Assembly: GCF_021130785.1 (NCBI RefSeq)
Contig: NC_060207.1
Location: forward strand, 98,907,001-98,971,000
DNA: 64,000 bases
Direction: 5' to 3'
Origin: Homalodisca vitripennis
Lineage: Eukaryota; Arthropoda; Insecta; Hemiptera; Cicadellidae
How positions within the stretch are numbered: position 1 is the stretch's first letter; the number at the start of each line of letters is the position of its first letter. Position numbers and translations under genes: made by a program. A model generated the notes under the pieces. That model made no database searches. It was not told the DNA's origin and was given only the letters and a program-made list of their open reading frames with translations. Positions 1 through 12,560 of this stretch are shown in pieces.

Positions 1-485
1 TTTATGAGAAATATGTAAAACTTATTAAACGCTGAGCTAAAAGGAACTATGGGGGAATAGGGATATTTTATTTTACCTTTTACATTGGAAATAAACTACA
101 TGGATAGTTCAGCTCTTACGTTATTATGTATACAATTAAAATTAAAATCCAAACAAAAAATAAAATAGTATTTTTAATTGTTACTAAACTGCGTTTGTGG
201 TAACAAGATCACTGGCGCTGATGCCCTCCAGTTACAAATATTCTAATGTATTTGTACTTCAAAAATATGTACACTTCAAACGTTATCGTATTAAGCTTCA
301 AACACATCCATGAGATGATCGTGTTTCATGTTCTTAACGCAACTGAAAGCTTGTCTGTTCAGGTAACAAACAAACGAACGGAGATGTTGCTGACAAACAA
401 ACATACGTCATCAGTATGTATCTCGACTGTCTTATACAAGACGTATATCTCAGTGAGATACCGTTGCATGTATAACAAGTGCTGG

Positions 486-488
<3 letters not shown>
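1..488. other. No gene seen
   Basis: AT-rich sequence with stop codons in all frames. The GCTGAGCTAAAAGG word near 31 may be a remnant of the dispersed family seen at 1040. Confidence 0.5.

Positions 489-548
<60 letters not shown>
489..548 (+). repeat. (AT)25 then (GT)5 compound microsatellite
   Basis: A perfect AT tract runs at 489-538 and passes directly into GT repeats up to 548. Confidence 0.97.
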
Positions 549-1039
549 ACCAATTCAATGGAAACTTCGATCATGTTAATTACAAGTGCTTATATGGAAT
601 TACTTGGCAATGACCCTGCTGTTATTGTAGTATATGGTACGTCAAGTCTTAAGTAATTTATAAGAACTGGCTAGAAATATCCAGTTATAAATGTGCACAT
701 CTGTCACGTTTTCTGGGAACGATATTTTTGTCACGCATACCTATTACAGTCGTGCGAATAGTAATTAGTGACATCCACTGAAGAGACATGTACTACGATA
801 TTTTCTAACTCGATCTACGCTATGTCGAGATGAAGTTTTAATCCACATTTCAAGCGTACAACCATAATATCCAGTTGTCTAGATATCCCCTCAGTGACAC
901 ACTCCGTAAACGATCGGCTAAATTTCAAGAAGTGACCTCATCTTATTTGATTTTTTTCTTTGTGTGGAGTAGGAGTGCACCATGTGTGGCGTAACACGCA
1001 TACGTGAGACTACATGCAAGGTTTTAAGTCTGTATATAC
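549..1039. other. No gene seen
   Basis: Mixed-composition, non-repetitive sequence without coding potential or recognisable sites. Confidence 0.5.
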
Positions 1040-1330
1040 ACGTCTTAAAATATCACACGTTATAATTTTATATGATTGTACACAGTTTATTTACAAATTT
1101 ATTTACTCTACAATATCTTTTTGCCACCATGGTTACCTATCAGGCTAATGTAAAAATATTCACTAAATCTCAGAAGAATCCTATGGTATGAAATGTACTA
1201 TTCTTTAACCCAATGTTGTTAAACTGATTTCAAGTTTAGGTCACTTTTTTAGATACGTGTGGCCATAAAGAAATACAGACAAACAGAAATATAACTTTTC
1301 CACCCCCTCAAGGGATAAGCTTCACTAATG
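1040..1330 (+). repeat. Dispersed repeat with GCCAYCATGGTTACC core, copy 1
   Basis: AAATATCACACGTTATAA, GATTGTACACAGTTTATTTA and TTTTTGCCACCATGGTTACC, followed by acagacaaaCAGAAAT and AAGCTTCACTAATGCTCA, are shared in order with 41830-42090. Confidence 0.6.
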
Positions 1331-1939
1331 CTCAAGTAATAAATGACGTTTCATCAAAATTTCTAGTTGATAGTTCAATTCAATTTCATGATATTGCCTT
1401 GATTGTAATCTTATCGAAATAGTCCTAGTAGTTTCCTTCTTGTAATTTGGCTGAGTGAAGGCGAAGTATATCACTGAGTGGAATACCTCCAGAATGAACT
1501 AAGTTTACAGGCTTTAAATGTGGATTAAATTTAATTTCTACTATCTTGTAATGTACTTCAATACTCAGCCAAATTCCATGTTACCATAATTGAATGCAAT
1601 TTTGCACTATGAAAAGTGAGGGTTCATGGAAAATTTTATAAAGCTCAGCCGATTACAACTATCCTACTTATTAAAGAAGTTAATTTAAAATAATTATAAA
1701 AATAAAAACAGAAAAGATGTATTTGTAAATCTGGTTGGCCCAGTAAAATACATTTGGTTGCACATTGAGCAGTCAATCGAATCGCTTTGACTGATCGCAA
1801 CACATTTTTATTATTGACAGGATACATTAATTTTTGATTGACTGCTCAACTGTTCTCTGTTGAGCACAAACAATTAAAAGTTATGAATAATCTTGCCCCG
1901 CTAATCACATCGGCTTCACACGTTTGTAAAATCAGAAGC
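1331..1939. other. No gene seen
   Basis: Probably the continuation of the dispersed repeat that starts at 1040: GGCTGAGTGAAGGCGAAG and TACTCAGCCAAATTCC words occur. A weak palindromic pair, GATTGACTGCTCAAC near 1838 and TTGAGCAGTCAATCGA near 1765, is also present. Confidence 0.4.
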
Positions 1940-2090
1940 AATTTATCACCCAGAGTTGATGGAATCTGAGGGTTATCATTCTGATACAATCCTCCCCAAC
2001 CCCCATCCATGCCCCACTTTCAGCCTAAAACTAATTTGAGCTAATTGTATTTCTGACGGAGGAAGCATGATTGATGGGAAATAGATTGTA
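1940..2090 (+). repeat. Dispersed repeat with CAGCCTAAAACTAATTT core, copy 1
   Basis: Runs of CCACCC/CCCCAACCC, then CAGCCTAAAACTAATTTGAG, CTAATT and a GATGG-(A/G) block are shared with 9590-9720. Confidence 0.7.
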
Positions 2091-2978
2091 CCATTCCCTA
2101 ACAATGTACACGAGTTACATAAAATATAATGTAAAAAACGCGAGGAAAAATAGGTATAATTTTAGTATATGGAGTTTAAGTGCAATTCCAGTGTTGTAGT
2201 TCAAGAGACATTTTGCATTCTAGTAAGACCAAAATAACTTTACATAAGATAAATTGAGTTGTTATTTTTAAATCTACGTTGATGGCATATTTAACTCACG
2301 TAAGTTCACCCGACCCTTGAAGTTATCAAGCTAACAAGCAGACGCCCCTGTACTCTAGTCGGCGCTGGCCCGGATTAGATGTGTTTCCAAACTGTACTTG
2401 CACCTAGGCGGTTTTTTTAGCTTGCGCTTGGCGTAGCAGATCGTGTCAACGTACACTTTAAAGATGTAGCTTTTCACTACTCTCTTCGAGTTTAAAGAGC
2501 GGCATTACCTTTAATTTCTGATTAACCGATTAATTTTCATGATTTTTTATTACAAATACAAACTGAATTAGAAAGCAGTGCGCACTCTCCAGTGCGGCTC
2601 CGGGTTAGAATAAACCGCAGTATCCCTGCTTGTCGTAAGAGGCGAAGAGAACGCAGATCACTTGTCTGTTTTACGCGTCTCCTTTTCAAAATCCATATTC
2701 TGTTTAATCGCAACATCCTGGCTTTCCACCAAATCAATCCGTTCGACTTGCGGGCGTAGTTCTGTGTCATTCAGCCTCTGTGATCTAGGACGACTTTGAT
2801 GGCCAGGGGTACAGCTTAAAAACTAGATTTTCTTGCACTTCCCAAGCTGATGAACAGTACAGAGGCTCGTGTCACAATAACGAGCAATGGCCTGGCCGCC
2901 TTATCAGCCAGCGAAAATCCCCTTGATCGTAGTAGTGCCGGTTGGCGACCGAACAAAGGTCATGTTGTGACTTGTGGA

Positions 2979-2990
2979 GGGGGGGGGGGG
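2979..2990 (+). repeat. G12 homopolymer tract
   Basis: Twelve consecutive G lie within the LINE relic. This is striking against the AT-rich surroundings and prone to length error in sequencing. Confidence 0.9.
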
Positions 2991-3434
2991 TCTGCCGAGG
3001 CCACTGCTCATCGGGACTGCCTGTGTTTTGAGATCTGTTCGGTGCACATAAAGTTACCTCTGCGGCTGACCAGTATGACTTTCACATTTGGATATAGTAT
3101 GGTGGGGGAAAGAATCGACTAGTCTTGGGAGCTAAGCCAAGACATTATGGACGCTTACTTAATAAAAACGGCTCAAAATTGAAAAAACCATCAAGGGGTC
3201 CTCTAACCCCAAAAATTTCTTCACGGGAGGAGCTCCCAACCCCGCCTCCTACCAGTCGTCAGGAATGCTGAAGAGATTATAAATCCCTTCGAACTCTGGT
3301 CCCGGGGGTCGAGATCGCTGGTCAACACCAACCGGCGAGTCTTGGAAAATTACCGGCCTCCTCATTGACTGCACAATCCGCGGCTTCAGGCTCCTCCCTC
3401 AGGAGCGGGAGGCAGCAAAACCGACGCCTAACGA

Positions 3435-3880
3435 GATCTGGCTACGTAGGAGGAAGAGGAGCAACTTCGCATATGTCTGAGCACACAGGCAGCGATGAGA
3501 GCTGCGAGTTTTCGCAGGAAAAAATTCTGCCAGGAGGTAAAGGATCGTATCTACATACTTGAAACCAGCCTTCAAAACGTTCTCCAACTTAAAAAGTCAT
3601 GGCGGTCATGTGAGGCGGCCTCCTACTCAAAGCAGACTTCGCCGTCGTTCCAGATGCATCTCATGTCCAACGTATCTAAGTGCCCAGCTTCGTGTCCTGC
3701 GGAGTCTGAGGTAGATAAAAAGAAGAACGGAGAAGAACCCAGCGGAGACGGGCACTGAGACCTGGTCCAAGGTCTTCGGGAGGAAGTCCAGGAAGAAACC
3801 CCCCTCCCTAGCAACCTGAAGATCAAGTTGGCAAAAGGGAGATGAAGAAGCGTTCGGACGCTCTTTCAATCAGGCCGTTG
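3435..3880 (+). pseudogene. LINE ORF1 (gag-like) fragment, frameshifted
   Basis: One frame reads EEEEQLRICLSTQAAMRAAS, a basic stretch FRRKKFCQEVKDR, then a heptad-like IYILETSLQNVLQLKKSW, then a serine-rich region to KKKNGEEPSGDGH. The next frame continues GTETWSKVFGRKSRKKPPSLAT. An acidic/basic start, a short coiled-coil-like part and a W-x-x-V-x-x-R-K basic segment resemble the N-terminal part of ORF1 proteins of insect LINEs. No zinc knuckles are present because the copy ends too early. I cannot name the clade. Confidence 0.4.
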
Positions 3881-4123
3881 GAGGGTCCATGCATAAGGAA
3901 TTTCAGGAAAATTAAAAAGGTAGTAATCATTTTATACAAAAGAAAAAAAATATAAATAAGATATAAGAAAAAGCATATACTTTATAGCTCGTAGGACATC
4001 ACTTGTCCTACAAACTACAGGTGTTTCAGCGATGGATTAAAATATTAAAATACGAGTATGAAACTCATAGGTATTTAACTCATCATCGAAGTAACAAAAC
4101 CTCTACTGTTTTAATGCAGTTAT

Positions 4124-4440
4124 AAGCGACTGAATAACCATGTGACCATGCGGAACATATTCCATTAGCAGAAAATGCCAAATGTGATCTATATTCCATC
4201 CGTTAATAGATATCGAACCCGCTTATTAGTCACTTAAAACACGCACTCATTTTGATATTGCATACCGTAATCAGCTACGACGATTAATAACCACGTGACT
4301 GCAGAACGTACACCATTAGTGGAGAATGTACCGAGTGTCATCCATATCCCATCCGTGAATGGATATTTAGTCAGCTTATTAGTGACTTAAAACATGCACT
4401 CATTTCGATATTACATAAAGTAATCAGCTATGACGATTTA
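4124..4440 (+). repeat. Two-copy 153-bp tandem duplication
   Basis: The words AATAACCA(T/C)GTGAC (4133 and 4286), CCATCCGT(T/G)AAT and GCTTATTAGT(C/G)ACTTAAAAC recur at a constant offset of 153 bp through to AATCAGCTA(C/T)GACGATT. Copies are clearly diverged, with small indels avoided, so the duplication is old. No coding potential is seen. Confidence 0.85.
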
Positions 4441-6231
4441 CTGTTCCTTTTCATACAAACCTTACAAAATATATTTTTTTTAAAATAAAGAGTTCACATT
4501 AAATTGAGAAACCATGATATAAACTGCTGCAGCAAAATTAAAAAAGATAAGGGGTAAAGAAAACGATTATAAAAAATTAAAATTAAAACGCCTACGGTAA
4601 ATCTTGCTCATATAACACAGATTTAGGAATTATACGATTGGAAGGAATGCAGAGAACAAGTACCTGGAGAGGTAAAAAAGTAAAATACACTTAAATGCAA
4701 TATAGACAAATTTAAATACTGAAATACTGTAATTCTTCTCGCATTATTAGTATTTTATCGACTGTATATTGTTTGTTTTATGATTAATTTTGGACTAACA
4801 AATAATAAATATATTATACACGCCGTTGTATTTGGTGTCTAGTTGTACAGTTAGTCGGGTATAACAGTATCGCATAATGTATTATGAAATAAAAATCATA
4901 ATTTAATATGCAATAATGGCTCGAGTGTGATCGACTTGTAGGAGTCTCCTCTAATGCGATGTGTTCGGCAATACTGACACTTCAGTGACGTCGAGAAGGG
5001 GGGAGTTAATGGATTAACATTGTCATTTGGTTAAATTCAGATGTTGCGTTTTCAGTATAATAGTATATAAAGACAATTGTTAATATTATTTCAATGATCC
5101 ACAATGTACATTTAGGAAAATATTTGTTTTTATTGTATTATATTGTAGAAATGTTTGTGTTATAATTAGTTTTTATTTATTTAATAGATAATGTTTCTTT
5201 AGTATGATGTACTCGGAGTTCCGTTAAGCGGTTTAAGATAGGGGTATTAACTGTTTACGGTACTGTTAGGGGTACTGAAATATGACTGTAGGCAATGACA
5301 TGTTATAAAAATTAAATTTCGTTAAACAAAATATTATTTAATACGTGTGAATTTACTAAATTATATACGTAATTAAAAGATATAACTTGCTTATATCATA
5401 AATTTCTATATAAAACTATAACACGTATACACAATATAAGAAAACTTTACATTTTTATTTTCAGCCATTTTTCATGTTATATCTGACCCACGCCATAGCC
5501 GTTATAGTGCTCCTGTTATCGTGCTCAAAAAATGTGTTGTTTTTATTATTGTCTTAAGGGGAGCTGCTGTCTTAAAGGGATGTTAACTAGAAACTAAAAA
5601 GCTGTAACCAAACCGATAGCACCTTCTTACGTACTATCTTTTAAGGTGTTCACAACTAAAAAGGTAACATTTTGGGGCCTCCAACCTTAAAGGTATAAAA
5701 ACCAAAGTTTTTACTTTTTACGTTCCGAAATTCTGTAGAACGTTTTTATAGAAAATATTTATTGAGTTATAACCATTGTATTGTTTTGTATTTCTAAAAC
5801 ATAAGTGATCTGTTTCATATTAACTCTGTGGTGCCTATATTTGAATATTATGACTTAAATATACATAACGTGGAAATGATTATATACAGTAAACACACAA
5901 CGAGCAGTTGTAGGAAGGAATGATGAATGGAATATGTAGACAATCAATTACAAATCCAATCGACGCTGCACTGGTCGCAATTGTTAAACTGTGCTGTAAC
6001 CATTTATTTCAAAAACGTTCTTTGTTATATATTTGTGTTTTACGAATTCTTAATTAAAATACATAACAAACAAATCACAACTCGAAATACAAAAGAGATA
6101 CTCAAGATACAAACCTTATATCCTCATCCTCTACGGGTTAATCAATACAACTATTTTAAAGGCATTTCATTAGTTTGTGATCAACTGTATAAAGAAATTC
6201 CATTATTTATTTATAACATATTATATATATT

Positions 6232-6235
<4 letters not shown>
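4441..6235. other. No gene seen
   Basis: AT-rich DNA. An open plus-strand stretch at 5927-6328 runs into the (AT)n tract and has no recognisable protein character. Confidence 0.5.

Positions 6236-6279
<44 letters not shown>
6236..6279 (+). repeat. (AT)22 microsatellite
   Basis: A perfect alternating AT tract, flanked by degenerate TA-rich sequence and a TACATATA context on both sides. Confidence 0.97.
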
Positions 6280-6282
<3 letters not shown>

Positions 6283-6494
6283 TACATATATTATTTATAA
6301 CACTGACAGAGAAGAAACATCTTCGTGACGGATACCGTTATATTTTTTACTAGTTGTTACCCGCGACTATTCACAAAATTTTGTAGTCTTATACGTGTAT
6401 GGTCACTTGTGATTCTGGTGAATTATATTTCTGAAGCCAATGTTGAGTTTGCTTTGTTGCTACGAAATATGAGAAAGAATATTTATTTATGGCT

Positions 6495-6605
6495 ATTGTA
6501 TTTGATCCATATTTGATTCTCCGATCAAGAAAACATATAGTACACATATATACATACAGGTACACTATGAGAAGCCTACTTCTGGCAAAAGACAACTAAG
6601 ATGGA
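6495..6605 (-). repeat. Single copy of the ~120-bp dispersed repeat
   Basis: On the minus strand it reads GCCAGAAGTAGGCTTCTC, a TA-rich linker, then GTTTTCTTGATCGGAG, in the order found in the other copies. Confidence 0.5.
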
Positions 6606-9589
6606 TTTTATGGTAGACTTTAAATTTATAGGTTGGTTAGTAAGTTTATCGTTGATATCTGCATTAAAGTACTGATTATGCACCGCATATTTAATATTTG
6701 CTCAAATGTATAATTAGTATATATTTACTAAAACGTTTAATATTCTTATCTAAATATTTTCCTACTCTGTGTTTATCAGCTGTTATTTATTTACTTAACT
6801 CTCAACAGCAATGCAAACTCTCAATATTAGACAAAGTAATAATATAGTACTTGGCAAGTAGTTATCTATCAGTATAAAACACTAATAATTAGAACATTAT
6901 AACTTAAATGACAACGAACCATGCATGCTTAGACCTACATAAATTAATAATAACAATAATAAAGATTTGATAATAATTACAAAGAAAGGAACAAAATTAG
7001 TAAATTTAAAAATCCTCATACTATACTTAAAATTAATTTAAATAGATAATAATTTAAAATAATACTTAAGCGTTAACAATAATAACTTAACAACCAACAA
7101 GGTAAGTAGGGGTTTACTTAAACAACAATAACAAAATTCAAGTACTTCAACATCAAAAATATTAACGATAGACAATAAATAATAGAATGCATGGGTGATT
7201 AACAACAACAGTTAAATACTGCATCTGCGTTAGAAAAGACTTGAATGGTAGAATTAAAAAAACCCTTGCCGATCTAATGACTCTAATAAATCTTATTTTT
7301 TACTGTTTTACTGTTGCAGAAACGGTTAATAAGTGGTGTTACTATCCCGCTTACTATATGCTTTCAAGACTGTAAATTAATTTAAAATATGACTGGCCTG
7401 TCATAAAACATTTTCACACAGAAAAGCGTAATAGACTTTAGATTTAATACGCTTTTTCAATTCATAATATTTGTTTGCTGTGATCCTACTTTAAACCAAG
7501 ATGGATGGGTTCTACCACAGAGACCAATGTGGCGTAGATCGGAAGGATTTTAAAAATAAGTGTAGGTCTATATGTTAACCAGGGACCCTGACTTTGATAT
7601 ATGATAAGAGTCCATGACTTTGAAAGTGGATAAGAGTCAGCGCCTCGGCATTTGCGCCCTCTCCATTGCTGAATTCAGAAGGAAACTAGGGAAATAGATC
7701 GCGTATTTTACATTAGAAATTTATACTCAATCTCGCAGGAGAATGTATAATACGCAAAGGTGAACGTGAAATTTCTTTCTCGGCTTCCAAATCTCGCTAA
7801 ATAAACATTACATTAATTTAACACTATTCTAATTCTTATTTGCTTACCCCACGAGTACAAGTAAATCATCCCTCACCTGAAAAAGAGACAAATTGTAGGA
7901 TCAGTTATACCAATACGTTCACGTAGAGCAGCATAGCATAAAACACTAATGACAATAAAATATTAGCGAATATTTACCTATTAGAAACAACAAAACAGTC
8001 ACAAAACGTTTCTTCTGTAAACTTCATGGCAACAAAATTTCTTATTACGCGGTTCACGTAAAATGTTTGATTAAATCAAATGACAGATAATAAAATAACC
8101 TTAAATTAAGTTTAAAACACACAAAGATGACCGACTTTACGAGCAACAAAACTGTATTACTGTCGTAAACTTGAGGCTCGAAGCCCTGCGACACTGACGT
8201 CTATATAATTTGCATCTTAAACAGTACACGTTGATGTGAAGCAACGATGTGGCGAAACTATTACTTTGGTTCATTAATTATAAAACTGCCCACTTTGTCC
8301 AAAGATGTTAAATGCTTAAAGAAATCGCCGTGTTAGGTTAAACGTCAAGGGAAGTAAAAATATAAATATCAAAGTAACATGATTGACACCGTTCCGTGAA
8401 AAACAACACTAGGTTTAGATATCTGTAATTTGATTTGTTCTTCAGTTTTATACAACTTTACTACCCTAGATATAGAAACAAACTTGGTTAAAGTAAACAT
8501 ACACATCAATGCATGTCGATAAGCAAAACTCAGATATAAAAACCCACCATTCTTGGACATTATTTACAAACTATGCACCTAATAAAACTAACTGTATTAA
8601 TGAAAAAACGAAGGAACATATGTTGAATTACGCCTACTTATAACAAATAGCCACGGAGAAACGACCAATGGCCAAGAATTTATGGCGATCGTCATGGCAG
8701 AAACAGGACAGTACACTAGGAAATAGACCTAAGTGATATGCTTAAATAAGTCAAATTCCATTGTTAGGCACTCATCATTAGGGATATTATTCTTGTCTTT
8801 GTAGAAATCAATAAAAATTTAACGTCTATAGATGAGATCTTTCTTTATATATCTTTCGATACGTTAGATTCTTCTTTTTATTCATTAAGTTAGGATTGAT
8901 AGCAGTTTTTAAATAATACATGTTCCTGTAAGCTAGAGAGGGTATTACAATCTAATAAAACTTCTCAAAGAACCTTCAAAATTGAATTTCAACTATTTTT
9001 TCTTTTGTTCTATTCTTTTTATTCTTTTTTTCTACACATAAAACCACCACAAAGGCATTGAAAGACAGATAGACATACAAATAGACAGACAAACTGACCG
9101 TAATGCATATGTTCAACCCTTAAAGCGATATAAGTATGAATAACAATATACACGTAGTAATACCATAATAATTGGCGAGTAATACCAAAAATGTAACAGG
9201 ATAAAGTTTCTATCATAACCTTATTAAATATCCTGGGAAAAATAATATAAAAATTTAAATACTTAAATTGCGTATTACCTTGCCTTGGTAATAGTTTTTA
9301 AAGTGTAAAATACTATTAAGAAATAATAAATAATTCAATTTTCATTTATCTTGTGTAACATACTTATACTTTATTTCATATATTTACGGTCACTATCATA
9401 AATTTACAAGTCATATTTCACATCCATAGCTGAAGCCGTTCTCTTTATATGATGTGGGATAAAGAGACGCTAACTTTCGAATATAACTGGTAAAGTGACA
9501 CTCTTGGATCGTAATAAAACTCAAAATACGCAATTAAAATGTTAAATTCTTGATATTTGTAAATCCAAGTGTAATTTATCGCCAAGGGA
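6606..9589. other. No gene seen
   Basis: AT-rich with an AAT/AAC-rich low-complexity zone at 6930-7180, the small repeat at 7590, and a T-rich tract near 8990-9035. No coding exon is supported. Confidence 0.5.
7590..7638 (+). repeat. Two-copy 26-bp tandem repeat
   Basis: GACTTTGA, a variable 5-7 bases, then GATAAGAGTC occurs twice (7590 and 7616). Confidence 0.7.
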
Positions 9590-9720
9590 AGATGGAGTCA
9601 GGGGGTGTCCTGGTGATATAACCCACCCAACATCCCGCTCCGCACGCAGCCTAAAACTAATTTAAGCTAATTTGGATTCCTGGTTACGCAAGCCTCAGAT
9701 GGATGGAGCTAATGATTTCT
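9590..9720 (+). repeat. Dispersed repeat with CAGCCTAAAACTAATTT core, copy 2
   Basis: CCCACCCAACATCCCGCTCC then CAGCCTAAAACTAATTTAAG matches 1940-2090 in the same orientation. Confidence 0.7.
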
Positions 9721-12490
9721 CGTTAACATTCACTTTAAAAATATGCTGAAAAAGTAATTATATACAATTAATAATCTCACCCGATATATTATGTTTAATT
9801 CCAATAGGTTTTTCACCCTAAATCTCATTGGGAGGGTTAATATTAACTAATGAAACCTTACCTAACATTTGATTTAAAGGTTTCTTGTTGTTTGGAATTT
9901 CGTTCGTATAATAATTTAATGTACTAGTGCCAAATTTCAAAAAAATCCTCTAGTAAAGATTTATGTCAAACTCCAACATTATTCTGTAAATATTCAAAAA
10001 GAGTATTTAGTGCAGCCATTATATACTTTGTTGTGTTAATTCCTCTCCAGTAACAAAGAAGCTGATGCTTGGTGTAAATTATGTTGTCTTAGGTTAAGGA
10101 AGATCCAGCTTGGGACCTGAATTGCTGATTTATAGATGTTAGTGTGATACATTTCCACATTGTGGGCATTTGTACATCACATTTATGTGTACATCACTGA
10201 CCATTATTACCGACCATCAACCCATCGAAAACAATAATTGACAGTTTACTGTATTTTAATTACATCTTAAAGCGTAGCTGTGACGGAAAAATATTTTAAC
10301 CGACATATTAACGTTGACCAACTAGTCACTACACTTTGACTTAACTGTTAGCATCTAACATGGGCAACTTCTTCTGACGAGTTGTCTCAATAGGCCCTAT
10401 TTGGGAAGCAATACATTTTATTTTGTGATGGAAAATGTTAACCGAATTTAAATTATTTATAAATATTTACAAAATAAACATTTTATAAATCATATACATT
10501 TAGAAACTAATTTATTCATTTTATTTTATTATTTATAACATAATAGTAATGGAACAACTATTTTAATTGTCAGAAAAGTAATGTCACTAAATTAATGAAA
10601 TAATTAATGAAATAAATGAAAGAATGAAAGAGAAGTTACCTATAAGTTAACTTATACTTACATATAGTTACTTATATTTATTAGTTAATCCTACTTATAA
10701 ATAACAATTCGAAACTAATAAAATATCTATACAAGGATTAACGAGTTTATTAATATATCAGATAAAAGCCAATAAACGCAGTAATCAATAATTTATTAAT
10801 TTATAGAACACATCAACATTAAAAGTTAGCTGAAAATAATCTAGAATTCTAGAAAAAGATTTTTTCTAGAATAGGTAATATTTTTACAGGTATTCTAATT
10901 TTTGGCTTTGACCACCTATTAACTATTTTAAAAAGGACGATAGTAAACATGTAAAACATTTCAAAGCAATGGCGTTTAATATGTCCATAAAAACCATTTA
11001 GCAAATTACCTTTATTTTCCGATTTGTCATAACACGATCGAAATATGTACTCTCTTCTTATCATTTTGATTCTTTAACTTTGTCTTTGATGTAGTCAGAG
11101 TTTCACGTTTTTGCCGCAGGTTTTAAAGGAAACTAATGGAAAGGAATAAAATAATGCAAGGGAAAAGAGCATACTGCTCCTGGCAGACAGCTGCATTAGT
11201 TTCAGCAATAAAGCAATAACTGTGCAGGACAATAAGAGACCGTATATGTGCGACGTACAGAACTGCATCGGTTTATACCATTTCTCGCATGTGAACTTTA
11301 GATGTAGATCATACTTGGAGAAATGGGTACATGATGTTTAATATAGCGACAGTGTATCCACTCGTTGTTACTATCCATCTCAGAATTCAAAGTGTTGGTG
11401 TAAATCTTTTAAAAAGTTGAGTAGAAATAAGGTAAAAGGATTTTCATACATAAAAAGGTCTTACTGACCTGAATTTTAGCATATCACAGCGTAGCGGTAA
11501 TGAATCTACGTGATAAAGTATGACATGAACTGTAAATAAACTTTTAAATATGAAAACAAAAGACAATTAGTTTGAACAGTCAAATTGCTTTCTTCCAACT
11601 TAAAAATATACGTCTAATATACGTTATCCCTAAGATAGCAAACATTTAAACACGAAAAGAATAAAAATATTATTGTTGGACATTAAAGTAGGTTCTTGTA
11701 ATGCTGGTGAAATAAATTGCAACATGTAAAACTCGTTACTTTGATAGGTTGAACTTGATAAAAGTGTGCAATCGTATAAAAACGATATAATGAACAGAGA
11801 TTCTATTAAAATACTACTGTGATAAAATGTGATGTGTCTGGAAAATAGTATAATTTACAGATTAATTATGGATATATCTATAGTTTATTCTTTCTTCAAA
11901 ACGTTCTGTTTAATGTTCACGTAAGATAAGTTATTTAGCTTTGTTTCTTTTACTTATTTGCACGTAGCACGTAAATGTTTGTTTAGTATCACACAAAATG
12001 AAAGTTAAGTATAGATAATTTACATAATTCTATAAAAAGCCAATGAAATCTATTTTCTTTGTTTTTACATTATTGCGCAAGGCAGTAAGTAGTATGCCAG
12101 ACACTATGTCATGTAACAGGCAGGCTTCACTGAGGATACACTGAGAGACATGCTTCAACATCAAACTGTTCTTCCCTATGTAGAAATAAAGTTTCAATTC
12201 GTTCTCAAGATATCCTTCTGAATCATAAACTTCACCAACGCTCAGATAAACTCCACGGTTGACATGCAACATTATCGAGCTCCACAAAGGCGGAGTTGAA
12301 AATAGCCCATGTGCTATCGTGATATCGCGGTACCCTCTCTCAACTGCTGTACAACTGCCAATAATGTAATAGTCTATGGGGAGATGTATTGTTAAACGCT
12401 AAACTCTGATGTCACCAGAGCTCAGGTTGAACGCTAATTAAAGGCAAATGGAGGAACGGGTATGATAAAAATATCACGGAAAAAGGAAGG
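9721..12490. other. No gene seen
   Basis: AT-rich with the hairpin at 10846. A minus-strand 85-codon open stretch at 12030-12287 has unusually few asparagine/lysine/isoleucine codons for this DNA but matches nothing I know and lacks splice context. Confidence 0.45.
10846..10872. repeat. Perfect 12-bp inverted repeat
   Basis: ATTCTAGAAAAA, spacer GAT, TTTTTCTAGAAT. An overlapping CTAGAATTCTAG palindrome lies at its left. Confidence 0.95.
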
Positions 12491-12560
12491 GGTGCCGATG
12501 GTCTAGCGGTCTAGAACGTCGCGTCGGACTTTAGATTTGTTCATATTCAAATACTATCTT
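12491..12560 (+). repeat. tRNA-derived SINE-like head
   Basis: GTGCCGATGGTCTAGCGGTC resembles the 5' half of a leucine/serine-type tRNA, with A box TGGTCTAGCGG. TATTCAAATAC about 40 bp later could be a decayed B box. The G+C-rich start turns into ordinary AT-rich DNA. This pattern fits an old tRNA-derived SINE; a functional tRNA is excluded because no cloverleaf closes. Confidence 0.45.

Larger units (their letters stand above)
2330..3890 (+). mobile_element. LINE retrotransposon relic: 5' UTR and ORF1 fragment
   Basis: This G+C-rich block stands out from its AT-rich surroundings. It contains the string GTATCCCTGCTTGTCGTAAG followed by AGGCG near 2611-2645, which I recall from 5' regions of insect LINEs, then a long untranslated-looking stretch and a damaged gag-like ORF1. 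There is no reverse transcriptase. The 3' part is absent, and the sequence becomes ordinary AT-rich DNA after about 3890. The clade (R1, Jockey, I or another) cannot be set from what remains. Confidence 0.5.

Noticed and set aside
12030..12287. 85-codon minus-strand open frame
   Set aside because: Not similar to any family I know; no supporting splice context.
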